Assembly (NCBI GenBank): GCA_030591565.1
Contig: JAUVAU010000007.1
Span: 1-53,809, forward strand
Reading direction: 5' to 3'
DNA length: 53,809 nt
Source: Deltaproteobacteria bacterium
Lineage (GTDB): Bacteria > Desulfobacterota > Deferrisomatia > Deferrisomatales > BM512
A program made the position numbers and the translations under genes. Below are positions 16,091 through 25,109 of this stretch, in pieces. The notes beneath the pieces are model-generated. The model saw only the letters and a list, made by a program, of their open reading frames with translations, had not been told where the DNA came from and made no database searches. Numbering within the stretch: the stretch's first letter is position 1; each line of letters opens with the position of its first letter.

Positions 16091-18025
16091 TTAATACAAT
16101 CTTACTTGCTTAAAATTTGGTGTTATTTCAAACACCTCAAGGGGTAGGACTAGCCTGAATCCAAGACTTTTGTCTCTTTCTGCATCGGTGTCACCCATAT
16201 CGCCAACTTCATTCATGAGTGATTTGTTTTCCCTTAGATTTTCAATATCCTTCCAAGGACTAATCTCAGTGTGCCCCAGAATAACCGGTTTTAAGCTGCA
16301 CTGGAAACCATCGCCAGTTTTCAAAAGAAGTATATGCCCACTATCCGATTCATTTTCTCTTATTGCGTAATCTGTGCAACGGAGCCCATATTCATACAGC
16401 CCATCGAGAACAGAGCTGGATAAACTAGTGTCAAATTTTTCTCTTTTTTGGCTTTCTCTTGCAAGATGCTCGTATTCTATATGGTTGATAAGGCGAAACG
16501 GTTTCCCTGTAATTTTGGCAAGTGTTTTAGCGAATATTCTAACCCCTTCAGGTGTGACCATATTGACAGGGCTATTTGGTTTTTTTGGAATTGAGGGGTT
16601 TCTTTCCATGATAGACAGCCATTGCGCCTGAGTAATTTCTGTTTTGCTTACAAAATAATCCCCGACGTCATAGATGGCACGCAAATTTCCATCTTTAACT
16701 GCGCTAATTAGTTCAGAGCTATAACGCAAACGGTCTAAATTGTTTGAAGGATAAATTTTTATATTATTAAATCCGCGTACAGGGAGAAATTTGACTGTAC
16801 CGGCATCCAATATACCACCTTGCATACGAATAAATGTAATCCCGGTTAACGGCTCCTCGAACTCATACAAAGTGGGGTCGTCAGTAGCCACAGGTAATGG
16901 TGCCGAAACAGGAAGATCAGTGCGCATAACATCAATAGGCAAAACAGGAAAAGGAAGTTGACCCCAGTTTTCAAGCCCTTTGTTCAAAATGTCGTTCCAT
17001 TCTGACATTTTCTCTTTATCCAATTCGCCTTCATCGAACAACTTAGCAAGTAGCACCTTGTAATTTTTGACTACTTTATTCAATTCTTTTTCGATATTAG
17101 AAATATACAAAGTCTCTTGCCTATGGTTGTTAACATATAGGCTATTTTTTTCAAATTGCTCTTGGACGCTTTTCATTACAGCAATTGTTCTATTGCGTGC
17201 ATCAATAGAGCTCTTCAATTTATCTAATTTTTTATCATAAAAATCACTCATTCCTGCCAATAAGTATGAATCTTTTCGGTCTTTGGTCTTACTTAATTCG
17301 GCTACCTCGTTATCCCTGTACCTTGTTATAGAATCAATGTTTCTATATGTCACCGTGTAATTATGCCAACTGTTCCAATAGACCGCTCTTTGCGTCTCAT
17401 TTAGGTAAAACATAAGATTCCATAATGTTGCATTAAAACGATCTATGAACGCATATATAGTATGTGGGCGTCTATTGAATCGGAAATTTTTCCAATTCTC
17501 TCTTGTTTCTGACCAGATTGGAATCAGGTCAGACTTTCTACCGCCTATAATTTCGGCAGGCCATATATGTGAAAACTCATCCTCTGTGTACACTGGTGTC
17601 AATTCAATGAGATTTTCTCCACCACGTGTAAATGGCTCATGAATAAAGGCTGACCTTTCTCTTTGCTCGCCATCAATAAATGTCCAAGGGTGCCCTTCAG
17701 CAGAATAAAATGGTTTAAAAAAAAACGTTTCTGTATACCGTTTTTCAAATTGAGTAAATGGGATAGCAGGGATGACTAAGTGTGGCCAAAAATGAAATTT
17801 ACCACTTTTATCTGTGACAACTTCTCTGAACCTTCCCACCCACTGATGAGGACCATCAGGGGTTGGAATTGTTAAGTCATGATTTTCTACAACTATTACA
17901 CCTGAAAGAGGCTTGCCCGTCTCTGTGTCCACGAATGTTCCTGAATATCCACCACAGAAATGGGTCCCGATGGCAATGGAAAATAAATATAAACAACAAA
18001 TGATAATAAGAACTTTTTTTCCCAT
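16091..18025 (-). CDS. Secreted protein with carboxypeptidase-regulatory-like and degenerate FGE-like domains
   Basis: A 644-residue exported protein. An N-terminal signal sequence ends near C24 (not a canonical lipobox). It is followed by a carboxypeptidase-regulatory-like beta fold (GTFVDTETGKPLSGVIVVENH). A long Lys/Glu-rich helical middle (about 190-350) is probably coiled coil. Residues about 455-630 resemble a formylglycine-generating-enzyme/sulfatase-modifying domain: SKTEITQAQWLSIMERNPS, then PFRLINHIEYEHLAR and a closing LGFRLV. Canonical FGE reads LPTEAEWEYAAR there, and no catalytic cysteine pair is evident, so it is probably not an oxidase. It is far more AT-rich than its neighbours, which points to transfer. 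Function is unknown. Confidence 0.7.
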   Translation of the reverse strand: MGKKVLIIICCLYLFSIAIGTHFCGGYSGTFVDTETGKPLSGVIVVENHDLTIPTPDGPHQWVGRFREVVTDKSGKFHFWPHLVIPAIPFTQFEKRYTETFFFKPFYSAEGHPWTFIDGEQRERSAFIHEPFTRGGENLIELTPVYTEDEFSHIWPAEIIGGRKSDLIPIWSETRENWKNFRFNRRPHTIYAFIDRFNATLWNLMFYLNETQRAVYWNSWHNYTVTYRNIDSITRYRDNEVAELSKTKDRKDSYLLAGMSDFYDKKLDKLKSSIDARNRTIAVMKSVQEQFEKNSLYVNNHRQETLYISNIEKELNKVVKNYKVLLAKLFDEGELDKEKMSEWNDILNKGLENWGQLPFPVLPIDVMRTDLPVSAPLPVATDDPTLYEFEEPLTGITFIRMQGGILDAGTVKFLPVRGFNNIKIYPSNNLDRLRYSSELISAVKDGNLRAIYDVGDYFVSKTEITQAQWLSIMERNPSIPKKPNSPVNMVTPEGVRIFAKTLAKITGKPFRLINHIEYEHLARESQKREKFDTSLSSSVLDGLYEYGLRCTDYAIRENESDSGHILLLKTGDGFQCSLKPVILGHTEISPWKDIENLRENKSLMNEVGDMGDTDAERDKSLGFRLVLPLEVFEITPNFKQVRLY

Positions 18026-18116
18026 TACGTTGTCTTCTCAAACTATTCAGGAAATTTTTCCAAAAAGGTTGATTTTCCAGACGATAGCACACCACCCCCA
18101 TCGTGTCACTGTCCAC

Positions 18117-18136
18117 TGATTTTCAACAAGCTACTA
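18117..18136 (+). repeat. Possible isolated right end of a type I repeat
   Basis: GATTTTCAACAAGCTACTAG resembles the right terminus of the type I repeats (TTTTTCAACAAGCTTCTAG in copy C). The rest of the element is absent. It could be a deletion remnant beside the AT-rich gene, or chance. Confidence 0.4.
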
Positions 18137-18913
18137 GGTCAGGGCGTTGGTCAAATCCACCCAATTCTTCACGGTGAGTGTCTCGGGGCGTTCGCTGCCG
18201 TTTAGTCCGGCAGTTTCAAGTACTTCTGGTCTCTCTTTTAGATACGCGGAGAGGGAGTTTCGCAGTTGTTTCCTGCGCTGTTGAAAGCCCATTGCGACTA
18301 TCTTCCACATAAGACCTTCATCTTTTAGCGCTGTTTCAGCTTCAGGTTTGAAGTCGAAGCGGACTACTGCCGATTCCACTTTGGGCGGCGGCCTGAATGC
18401 TCCGGGCGGCACTTTGAAGGCCAACCTGACATCGCTAAAGGTCTGGGCCATGACGCTCAACCTGCCCCGCTGTTTGGTGCCGGGTGGTGCGCAGAAACGG
18501 TTGGCGACCTCCAGCTGGTACATCAGCGTCATCGAGCTGAACGCAGCGCGCGCTTTTAGCAGTCTGGCGGTCAGCGGCCCGGAGAGGTTGTAGGGGAGAT
18601 TCGCCACCAGCTTGAATTTACCGCCGGCGTCACGTGCAAGCTCCTCAAAATCAGCCTTCATGGCGTCCTGGAGCAGCAGTTCGACCCCAAGCCCCGCATT
18701 GTGAAGATGCTCTACCATGCGGGGGTCGGTCTCCAGGGCGGTCACCTTCGCGCCGGTCACCACCAACGCCCTGGTCAGTCCGCCCGGACCCGAGCCGATC
18801 TCAAGCACCCGATCCCCTTCCCCTATGCCTGCCGTCTCCACAATCCTGGCAAGTATGGAGGGGTCGGACAAGAAGTGCTGCCCGAGGCTCTTTTTGGGGC
18901 GTGGAGTACTCAA
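18134..18913 (-). CDS. rsmA: 16S rRNA dimethyladenosine transferase RsmA/KsgA
   Basis: A 259-residue SAM-dependent methyltransferase that dimethylates A1518 and A1519 of 16S rRNA. The SAM site LEIGSGPGGLT (37-47), acidic ETD (61-63) and catalytic NLPYN (105-109) are intact, and the start KKSLGQHFL is typical. The C-terminal helical domain contains FQQRRKQLRNSL. The TTG start overlaps the tsaD stop in TTGA, with GGAGGGG upstream, so the two are translationally coupled. Family proteins are about 260-275 residues. Confidence 0.96.
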   Translation of the reverse strand: MSTPRPKKSLGQHFLSDPSILARIVETAGIGEGDRVLEIGSGPGGLTRALVVTGAKVTALETDPRMVEHLHNAGLGVELLLQDAMKADFEELARDAGGKFKLVANLPYNLSGPLTARLLKARAAFSSMTLMYQLEVANRFCAPPGTKQRGRLSVMAQTFSDVRLAFKVPPGAFRPPPKVESAVVRFDFKPEAETALKDEGLMWKIVAMGFQQRRKQLRNSLSAYLKERPEVLETAGLNGSERPETLTVKNWVDLTNALT

Positions 18914-19932
18914 GACAACCCCTCCAGAGGCCAGGTAGGGACGGCGTTAAGGTCCATCCCGGCGCGAACGCCGTTTAGGAAGAGCCTTCTGCCTGCGGCG
19001 GCCACCATCACAGCGTTGTCGGTGCAATATCCCGGACGCGGGATTATCAGGTCGATGCCCCGCTGCCCAGCGGCGTGGGTAAAGGCTTCGCGCAGCCTTG
19101 AGTTGCACGCCACGCCTCCGCAAACCACCAGCCGCCCGGCCCCCGTCTCCTCAAGCGCTTTCAACGTCTTTTTCAAGAGGGTCTCCACCACCGCTTCCTG
19201 AAAGGAGGCGCAGGTGTTTCTCAGCTCCACCTCATCCAACCCCTTGAGATGCTTCAGCACATGGGTGCGAAGCGCGGTTTTCAACCCTGAGAAGCTAAAA
19301 TCCAGGTTGGGTTTTTTGAGCATGGGGCGCGGGAAGGCGTAACGCTTTGGGTCCCCCTCCTTTGCGAGGCGGTCGATCGCCACCCCGCCAGGATAGCCCA
19401 GCCCCATGATCTTGGCGACCTTGTCGAACGCCTCACCTGCGGCGTCATCGACGGTTTGGCCTATAAGCCTGTAATTCCCCGGCTTTTCGCTCAGATAGAG
19501 CGCGGTGTGTCCGCCTGAGACCACGAGGCCCAGAAAAGGCGTCTCCACCTCCCGCTCCAATGTGGCGGCGGCGATGTGCGCTTCAAGATGGTTGACCGGC
19601 ACAAGCGGCAAGCCGCTACTCCAGCAGAGTCCCTTGGCGAAGCTGACCCCCACCAGCAGCGCGCCGACCAGTCCGGGGCCCTGGGTCACGGCCACCGCGT
19701 CAAGGTCAGTCAATTTCACCGACGCGTCGGCGAGCGCCCTGTCCACCACAGCCGAGATCGACTCGGTGTGGGCGCGGCACGCCAGCTCCGGCACCACCCC
19801 GCCATATTCGGCATGGAGCTTGACCTGGCTGGCTATCACATCGGCCAGGACGGTGCGCTCTCCACGAAGAACGGCGGCAGCCGTCTCGTCGCAGGAGGAC
19901 TCCAGGGCGAGTATAAGCGTTTCATTTTTCAC
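18910..19932 (-). CDS. tsaD: tRNA N6-adenosine threonylcarbamoyltransferase TsaD
   Basis: Transfers the threonylcarbamoyl group to A37 of ANN-decoding tRNAs together with TsaB, TsaE and TsaC. ASKHA-fold motifs seen are ALESSCDETAAAV at the N terminus, PELACRAH, the metal-binding NHLEAH histidines (115 and 119 from this start) and VVSGGHT. The GTG at 19932 has AGGTGG eleven bases upstream; another GTG at 19947 would add five residues but overlaps that ribosome site. It is coupled to rsmA downstream. tsaB and tsaE are not in the window. Length is normal. Confidence 0.96.
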   Translation of the reverse strand: MKNETLILALESSCDETAAAVLRGERTVLADVIASQVKLHAEYGGVVPELACRAHTESISAVVDRALADASVKLTDLDAVAVTQGPGLVGALLVGVSFAKGLCWSSGLPLVPVNHLEAHIAAATLEREVETPFLGLVVSGGHTALYLSEKPGNYRLIGQTVDDAAGEAFDKVAKIMGLGYPGGVAIDRLAKEGDPKRYAFPRPMLKKPNLDFSFSGLKTALRTHVLKHLKGLDEVELRNTCASFQEAVVETLLKKTLKALEETGAGRLVVCGGVACNSRLREAFTHAAGQRGIDLIIPRPGYCTDNAVMVAAAGRRLFLNGVRAGMDLNAVPTWPLEGLS

Positions 19933-20004
19933 TTTAAGTATTTCCACCTAACTCATTTGATTTACAATATTTTTGTATATAACTAATTTTAGTATATAAA
20001 TAAT

Positions 20005-21321
20005 TTAAAGTAATTCAGCAGCAAGCTCAGCCAGCTTTGAACGTTCGCCCTTGGTGAGGGTAATGTGGGCGGCGATATCGTTGCCCTTGAACTTCTCCGC
20101 GCAATAACTCAGCCCGTTTGAGAGCAAATCTATGTAAGGGTTGTCGATCTGGTAGGGGTCTCCGGTCATCACAATCTTGGCGCCCTCGCCCGCCCTCGTG
20201 ATGATCGTCTTGCACTCATGGGGGGTGAGGTTCTGCGCCTCGTCCACGATGATGTACTGGAAGGGGATGGAGCGACCGCGAATGTAGGTCAGCGGCTCCA
20301 GCGCGAGCAGGTCCATCTCCATCAGCTCTTCATACCCCTTCTTGCGCCGCCCCTCCCGATCCTCGACACCCGCGAAGAGGAAGTCCACGTTATCGAAAAT
20401 GGGCTGCATCCAGGGGCGCAGCTTCTCCTGGATGTCACCGGGGAGAAAGCCGATGTCGCGGCCCATGGGGAAGATCGGCCTGCTGACCAGCAGCTTCTTG
20501 TATACCTGCTCTTCCACTGCTTTTTGCAGCCCTGCGGCGATAGCCAGCAGGGTTTTACCAGTGCCTGCCTTACCGATGAGGGTAACCAGCTGTATGGTCG
20601 GGTCCAGCAGCGCATCCAGGGCGAAGCGCTGTTCGCGGTTGCGTGCATGGATGCCCCAGATATCCTTGGGCACCCGGATGGCGACAATCCGTCCATCGCC
20701 CACGTGGCGGCCAAGGGCCGTGTGTTTGGGGTCGGTGTCGTCAACAAGGCTCACATACTGGTTCAGATATAGCTCCTCCTCGCTGGTCACAGAGGTCTCG
20801 CCATCCTTGAAGAACTGGTCCACTTTCGCTTTGGGTGCAAAGACCTCGGTCATCCCGCCGTAAAGCTCATCCACCTGCACCTTGCCGCCCTCAAAGTTCT
20901 GGGCGTTTATGCCGACGGCGTTGGCCTTGATCCTCAGATTCGTGTCCTTGGTGACCAAGACCACCGGTATGTCCGGCTCCTTGTCCTGTAACCCCAGACA
21001 CACCGCCAGTATGCGGTTGTCCATCTTCCCTGCGGCCAGCTCCGATGGCAGCTTCTTGATATACTCCATGCCGAAAGAGACCCGCAGCATGCAGCCGCTC
21101 TCAACGGGCACACCCACCCTGAGGTCGCCTTTTTGGCGCAGGGTATCCAGATAGCGGGAGACCTGACGGGCGTTCCTGCCCATGTCATCCAGATTTTTCT
21201 TGAACTGGTCGATCTCTTCGATGACTGAAATGGGAATATTCACGCAATTGTCTTCGAAAGCGTTGATCGCTTCCGGGTCGTGAAGTAGCACGTTGGTATC
21301 GAGAACAAAGTTCTTCTTCAT
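20005..21321 (-). CDS. PIN domain-PhoH fusion ATPase (PhoH2-like)
   Basis: A 438-residue protein. Residues 1-140 form a PIN ribonuclease domain with acidic residues at D8, D101 and D126 that could bind metal. The C-terminal half is a PhoH ATPase with Walker A GKAGTGKT (250-257) and Walker B IIVDEAQN. Characterised PhoH2 proteins unwind and cleave RNA using ATP; others of this layout are of unknown function. The ATG at 21321 has AGGCGG five bases upstream and is preferred over the GTG two codons earlier. It lies 22 bp downstream of the cysteine desulfurase gene in the same run. Confidence 0.92.
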   Translation of the reverse strand: MKKNFVLDTNVLLHDPEAINAFEDNCVNIPISVIEEIDQFKKNLDDMGRNARQVSRYLDTLRQKGDLRVGVPVESGCMLRVSFGMEYIKKLPSELAAGKMDNRILAVCLGLQDKEPDIPVVLVTKDTNLRIKANAVGINAQNFEGGKVQVDELYGGMTEVFAPKAKVDQFFKDGETSVTSEEELYLNQYVSLVDDTDPKHTALGRHVGDGRIVAIRVPKDIWGIHARNREQRFALDALLDPTIQLVTLIGKAGTGKTLLAIAAGLQKAVEEQVYKKLLVSRPIFPMGRDIGFLPGDIQEKLRPWMQPIFDNVDFLFAGVEDREGRRKKGYEELMEMDLLALEPLTYIRGRSIPFQYIIVDEAQNLTPHECKTIITRAGEGAKIVMTGDPYQIDNPYIDLLSNGLSYCAEKFKGNDIAAHITLTKGERSKLAELAAELL

Positions 21322-21343
21322 ATTCACCGCCTGAAATTCATGA

Positions 21344-22501
21344 TCAGAGTTTTGCTATGCGTTTCAAGGCTTCAACCAGTCGGTCTGCATCGTCAATCGT
21401 ATTGTAGGGGCCAAAGCTCGCCCTCACCGTACCCGCCGGATAGGAGCCGAGCGCCTTGTGAGCGCCGGGCGCGCAGTGGAGCCCTACCCTCACCGCTATT
21501 GAGAACGCCTCGTCCAGCGCGTAGCCCACATGGGCAGCGTCCACCTCCTCGAAGTTGAAGCTCACCACCCCGATCCTTCGCGACGGGTCGCGTATGCCAT
21601 ACACCTTTAGCCGTTCAATCTCTTCAAGTTGGGGTAAAAGGCGCGCAATTATCGCCTCTTCACCAGCGCGTATGTCGGATACCCTCCGCTCAAAGATATA
21701 CTCAAGCCCCACACCAAGCCCCGCCAGACCGGGGGTGTTCAGCGTCCCAGCTTCCAGGTGCTCGGGCATATCGTCGGGCATTTCAGCCTTTGAACTGGCC
21801 GCCCCGGTGCCGCCAAAAAGGAGCGGCTCCAGCGTTATCCCCGGCGCAACATAGAGGAAACCGGTGCCCTGGGGGCCGAGCATCCCCTTGTGTCCGGGGG
21901 CGACCAGCAGGTCCACGCCAAGTCCATCCACGTCAATCTCAAGACACCCCACCGTCTGTGAACCATCAAGGAGGAAGGCTATACCATGACTCCTGCATAT
22001 TTTCCCCACCGCCTGCACATCAAGGATAGCGCCGCCCACGTTGGACGCGTGACCCAGCGCCACCATTACGGTATTGGACTTTATCGCTCCCTCAACCATT
22101 ACAGGGTCGACCAGCCCGTCCGAATCACCCTGGAGCAGCTCAACCTCCACGCCCCTCTTGCCCAGCTCATGGAGGGGGCGAAGGACGCTGTTGTGCTCCA
22201 CCGTCGAAGATATGACGTGGTCACCCTCTTTGAGATAACCGAAAAGCCCCTGATTGAGGCCGTGGGTGGCGTTCATCGTGAAAATAATCCGGGAGCAATC
22301 CCCCACGCCTATCAGCCTTGCAACCGATTCCCTTGTATCATGGATCAGGCGTGCGGCCTCCAGGGCTGCGACGTGGCCCGATCTTCCGGGATTCGCCCCG
22401 ATGCGCAACGCCTCTTCCACCGCGCTGTATACCCCGGGCGGCTTGGGGTGGGTGCTGGCCGCGTTATCCAGATAGAGATAGTTCGCGTTGACCTCGCTCA
22501 T
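21344..22501 (-). CDS. Cysteine desulfurase / class V aminotransferase family
   Basis: A 385-residue PLP enzyme likely removing sulfur from cysteine (or selenium from selenocysteine). Seen are LDNAASTHPKPP at the N terminus, the PLP lysine in APGHKGMLGPQGTG and an active-site cysteine loop in VRVGLHCAPGAHKALG. It resembles the stand-alone cysteine-desulfurase subfamily rather than IscS, and no iscU or suf scaffold gene is adjacent. The ATG at 22501 has GGAGG directly upstream; an earlier ATG at 22519 would overlap the SPASM gene stop. The gap to that stop is about 17 bp, so they are one operon. Confidence 0.9.
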   Translation of the reverse strand: MSEVNANYLYLDNAASTHPKPPGVYSAVEEALRIGANPGRSGHVAALEAARLIHDTRESVARLIGVGDCSRIIFTMNATHGLNQGLFGYLKEGDHVISSTVEHNSVLRPLHELGKRGVEVELLQGDSDGLVDPVMVEGAIKSNTVMVALGHASNVGGAILDVQAVGKICRSHGIAFLLDGSQTVGCLEIDVDGLGVDLLVAPGHKGMLGPQGTGFLYVAPGITLEPLLFGGTGAASSKAEMPDDMPEHLEAGTLNTPGLAGLGVGLEYIFERRVSDIRAGEEAIIARLLPQLEEIERLKVYGIRDPSRRIGVVSFNFEEVDAAHVGYALDEAFSIAVRVGLHCAPGAHKALGSYPAGTVRASFGPYNTIDDADRLVEALKRIAKL

Positions 22502-22518
22502 CGGTCCTCCGGTTACCA

Positions 22519-23385
22519 TTAATTGCCCGCTCCTGAACTACCATGAACCCCCGGACAGGACTTATCCCGCCCAAGGTTATCGGAAAGGCCGGGGCAACCG
22601 CCCCTGCATGACTGCTCAAAGTGGCATCCACCGCATTCGCCCGGTATCTTGTCCAGTTTGCCCATGACCTCAACCCTCTTCCCCGACTTCCAGATATCGA
22701 CCAGCTTTTCTTCTTTCAGGTCGCCCAGTTCAAGGGGAAGCGTCCTGCATGCGGTCAATATACCTTGGGGGTTGAGATGGGCCAAAGACTTTGCAGCGGC
22801 GCAGCCCGTATAACCGGCGAAAGGGTCCAGTCCCAGCAACTCGGCCAGAAAGAGATCGTGGACGTGGACCTGCCCTTTGAAATCCTCACCGGAACCATCC
22901 CATCCGGCCTTTGCAACCTCCAGATCGCTTTGTCGCAAAGGAGACGCCGGGGCGTGGGGGTTGGAGACCACCACCCCCGCAACGCCGGTGGCCGAGGCCA
23001 GCGCCAGGCAAGCGCCCAGGCCGTCCACCCCGCCGGGTCGGGAGACCAGCCCCAACTTCACGGTGGAGGCCTTTTTCTTCAGCTCTTCAATGGCTTGAGC
23101 ATCCGGGTGGGGGGGCATCAGGACCAGCTCGGCCCTTTTCGCCATCGCTGTCGGGACCTTCTCCACAAAGGCGGAGACCGCTCCAACTCGCCCAACCATG
23201 GTTAGGATGGGTCCGGCAGGGTTTGAAGAAACCGCAGCGGCCACACCTGCGACCGACTCCCCATCCACCTCGATCTCAAGGAAGAGGACCCTGGCGTCAA
23301 CGAGCTTGCGGTACAGCTTAGCCGCAAGGTCGGCGTCAGCCGAAGGGGTCCAGGTCGCCCGTATGGGCGCGGAGAGGTCATGCAT
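22519..23385 (-). CDS. SPASM-domain protein without radical-SAM motif (GeoRSP-like)
   Basis: A 288-residue protein. Its C-terminal 85 residues match the seven-cysteine SPASM pattern exactly: C-x12-G-x4-C, then CGGC, x5, C, x3, C, and a final C (SCPG). SPASM domains hold auxiliary 4Fe-4S clusters in peptide-modifying radical-SAM enzymes. The N-terminal part has no CxxxCxxC cluster site, so it cannot be a complete radical-SAM enzyme. It recalls the SPASM-only subunit of the GeoRSP system of Geobacter-like bacteria, which works with a radical-SAM/SPASM enzyme and a PqqD protein; neither is in this window. It overlaps the DUF1178 gene by 8 bp. Confidence 0.65.
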   Translation of the reverse strand: MHDLSAPIRATWTPSADADLAAKLYRKLVDARVLFLEIEVDGESVAGVAAAVSSNPAGPILTMVGRVGAVSAFVEKVPTAMAKRAELVLMPPHPDAQAIEELKKKASTVKLGLVSRPGGVDGLGACLALASATGVAGVVVSNPHAPASPLRQSDLEVAKAGWDGSGEDFKGQVHVHDLFLAELLGLDPFAGYTGCAAAKSLAHLNPQGILTACRTLPLELGDLKEEKLVDIWKSGKRVEVMGKLDKIPGECGGCHFEQSCRGGCPGLSDNLGRDKSCPGVHGSSGAGN

Positions 23386-23797
23386 CGTATTTTGGGAGGA
23401 CGACTTTCAGGAACTCCACCCCCTCGTCCTTGAGGTCTTCCTCTTCGGCTTCGGTGCTGGTGCCGCGAATGGAGCGGTTATCCTTTTCGCCCCTGTGCAT
23501 CTTGAGCGCTTCATCGGCGAATTTGTCCCCCACGTCCTCGAAGTTGACGTCGACGAACTCGCTCACGGCGCGGATATAGGACATAGCTCTGGTATCGGCT
23601 GCGGTGGCGCCCTCCTTTACACTGGTGTCGTGGGAGAGATGCACCGCGAAAGCGCTGGGCACCTTCTCTATCTTCCTGGATTCGCAGAGGGGACAGGAGA
23701 TGAGCGCCTCGTCGCGCTGCGTCTCAAACGCCTCGCGGTTGGCGAACCATCCCTCAAACTTGTGCCCGTTCCCGCATTTCAGATCATAGGTAATCAC
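23378..23797 (-). CDS. DUF1178 family zinc-ribbon-like protein
   Basis: A 139-residue soluble protein with the DUF1178 opening MITYDLKCGNGHKFEGWF, a second cysteine pair CPLC (36-39) and a conserved tail ending in a short acidic region and FLKVVLP. The paired C/H and CxxC sites suggest one bound zinc. Family function is unknown. The GTG start follows GAGG at nine bases. The stop overlaps the SPASM gene start by 8 bp and the aminotransferase ends 17 bp upstream, so it is mid-operon. Confidence 0.85.
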   Translation of the reverse strand: MITYDLKCGNGHKFEGWFANREAFETQRDEALISCPLCESRKIEKVPSAFAVHLSHDTSVKEGATAADTRAMSYIRAVSEFVDVNFEDVGDKFADEALKMHRGEKDNRSIRGTSTEAEEEDLKDEGVEFLKVVLPKYDA

Positions 23798-23814
23798 TTA
23801 ACAACACCTCAAAA

Positions 23815-24999
23815 TCAGCCGCCGGCCTTTCCGGCCGCTTCTATGTAGGCTTCAAGCCTGTCCATGCCCTCTTTTATCTTCTCAAGCGAGTTGGCGTATG
23901 TAAAACGAATATACCCCTCTCCGCCGCTTCCGAAATCGACCCCCGGCGTACAACCCACCCTCGCCTTCCGAAGTATATCAAACGCCAGCCGATAGCAATC
24001 GGGGTCGATATGGCTCGCGTTGACGAAGAGATAGAACGCGCCGGTGGGCTTGGACTTGAAGGTGAACCCCATCTTTTCAAGCCGCCCTATCATGTAAGTA
24101 CGTCGCGCACCGTAGATTCGTTTCATTTCCGCCACCTCTTCACCGGTGGAGGTGAGCGCGGCGATACCGGCCTTTTGCACAAAGGAGTTGGCGCAGATGA
24201 GGAGGTTTTGCCCCAACTTCTGCACCGGGCGGGCAAACTCGGGCGGCACGATCATGTACCCCAGCCGCCAGCCGGTCATGGCGTAGAGTTTTGAGAATCC
24301 ATTAATGACGATGGCCTTGTCGGTGTATTCGAGGATCGAATGGGCCCGCCCCTCGTAGACCAGCCCGTGGTAAATCTCGTCGCTGACGATGTGGATGCCG
24401 CGCGCATCGGCTATCCTTGCGACCTCGGCCATCCTCTCGTCGCTGATAAGCGTCCCGGTGGGGTTGGCGGGCGAGTTGATCAGGATCGACTTGGTCCTGG
24501 CGGTCAGGTAACGCTCCATCTCTTCGGGGACGAACTGGAAGGACTCCTCCTCGCGCACCGGCACATAGACGGGCTTGCCGTCGGCCAGCTCCACAAACTG
24601 GGGATAGCAGGCGTAGTGCGGGTTGGAGAGCATCACCTCGTCACCAGGGTTCAGAAGCGCCACAAAAGAGAGAAAGAGCCCCGGGGAGGAACCGGAGGTG
24701 ACTATTATGCGCTCCGGGTCGACGTCGGCCCCATACTCCACGCGATAATGTTCTGAAATGGCGCAGCGGAGCTCGTAATCACCCTTTGAGTGGGTGTAAT
24801 GGGTGTCGCCCTTCTCCATGGCCTCGACGGCAGCCCTGCGCACCGCCACGGGGGTGTCGAAGTCAGGCTCGCCCACCTCAAGATGTATGATATTTATGCC
24901 CTGGCGCTCCATCTCGTGCGCTTTTTCAAGCACATCCATCGCGATGAAGCTGGGCAGCTCCAGCGCGCGCTTTGAAACTGCGCCGGAATCGGTCCCCAT
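23815..24999 (-). CDS. Class I/II PLP-dependent aminotransferase (aspartate-type)
   Basis: A 394-residue enzyme of fold-type I transferring amino groups to 2-oxoacids. Seen are EVGEPDFDTP near the N terminus, NSPANPTGT, SDEIYHGLVY and the PLP lysine in NGFSKLYAMTGWRLGY, with an arginine for the carboxylate in EGYIRFTYA. Substrate could be aspartate, alanine or an aromatic amino acid. A strong GGAGGTGACC ribosome site precedes ATG 24999. It is the first gene of a minus-strand run (DUF1178, SPASM, cysteine desulfurase, PhoH) and is divergent from the TonB-like gene. Confidence 0.93.
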   Translation of the reverse strand: MGTDSGAVSKRALELPSFIAMDVLEKAHEMERQGINIIHLEVGEPDFDTPVAVRRAAVEAMEKGDTHYTHSKGDYELRCAISEHYRVEYGADVDPERIIVTSGSSPGLFLSFVALLNPGDEVMLSNPHYACYPQFVELADGKPVYVPVREEESFQFVPEEMERYLTARTKSILINSPANPTGTLISDERMAEVARIADARGIHIVSDEIYHGLVYEGRAHSILEYTDKAIVINGFSKLYAMTGWRLGYMIVPPEFARPVQKLGQNLLICANSFVQKAGIAALTSTGEEVAEMKRIYGARRTYMIGRLEKMGFTFKSKPTGAFYLFVNASHIDPDCYRLAFDILRKARVGCTPGVDFGSGGEGYIRFTYANSLEKIKEGMDRLEAYIEAAGKAGG

Positions 25000-25109
25000 G
25001 GGTCACCTCCAAACACTTGCGTGCAGCGTGCAGGCAAAACGGTTATAATAATTGATCTTAACAATTGCCCTGTACCCACGGCAAGACAAGCATTGAGGCA
25101 AAAGCAAAG

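Noticed and set aside
16091-18025. Active formylglycine-generating enzyme or diversity-generating retroelement target
   Set aside because: Catalytic cysteines are not evident, the signature is altered, and no reverse transcriptase or template repeat lies nearby.
18117-18136. A fifth full copy of the type I repeat
   Set aside because: Only about 20 bp of the right end match; no core hairpin or left end nearby, so it is listed only as a possible remnant.
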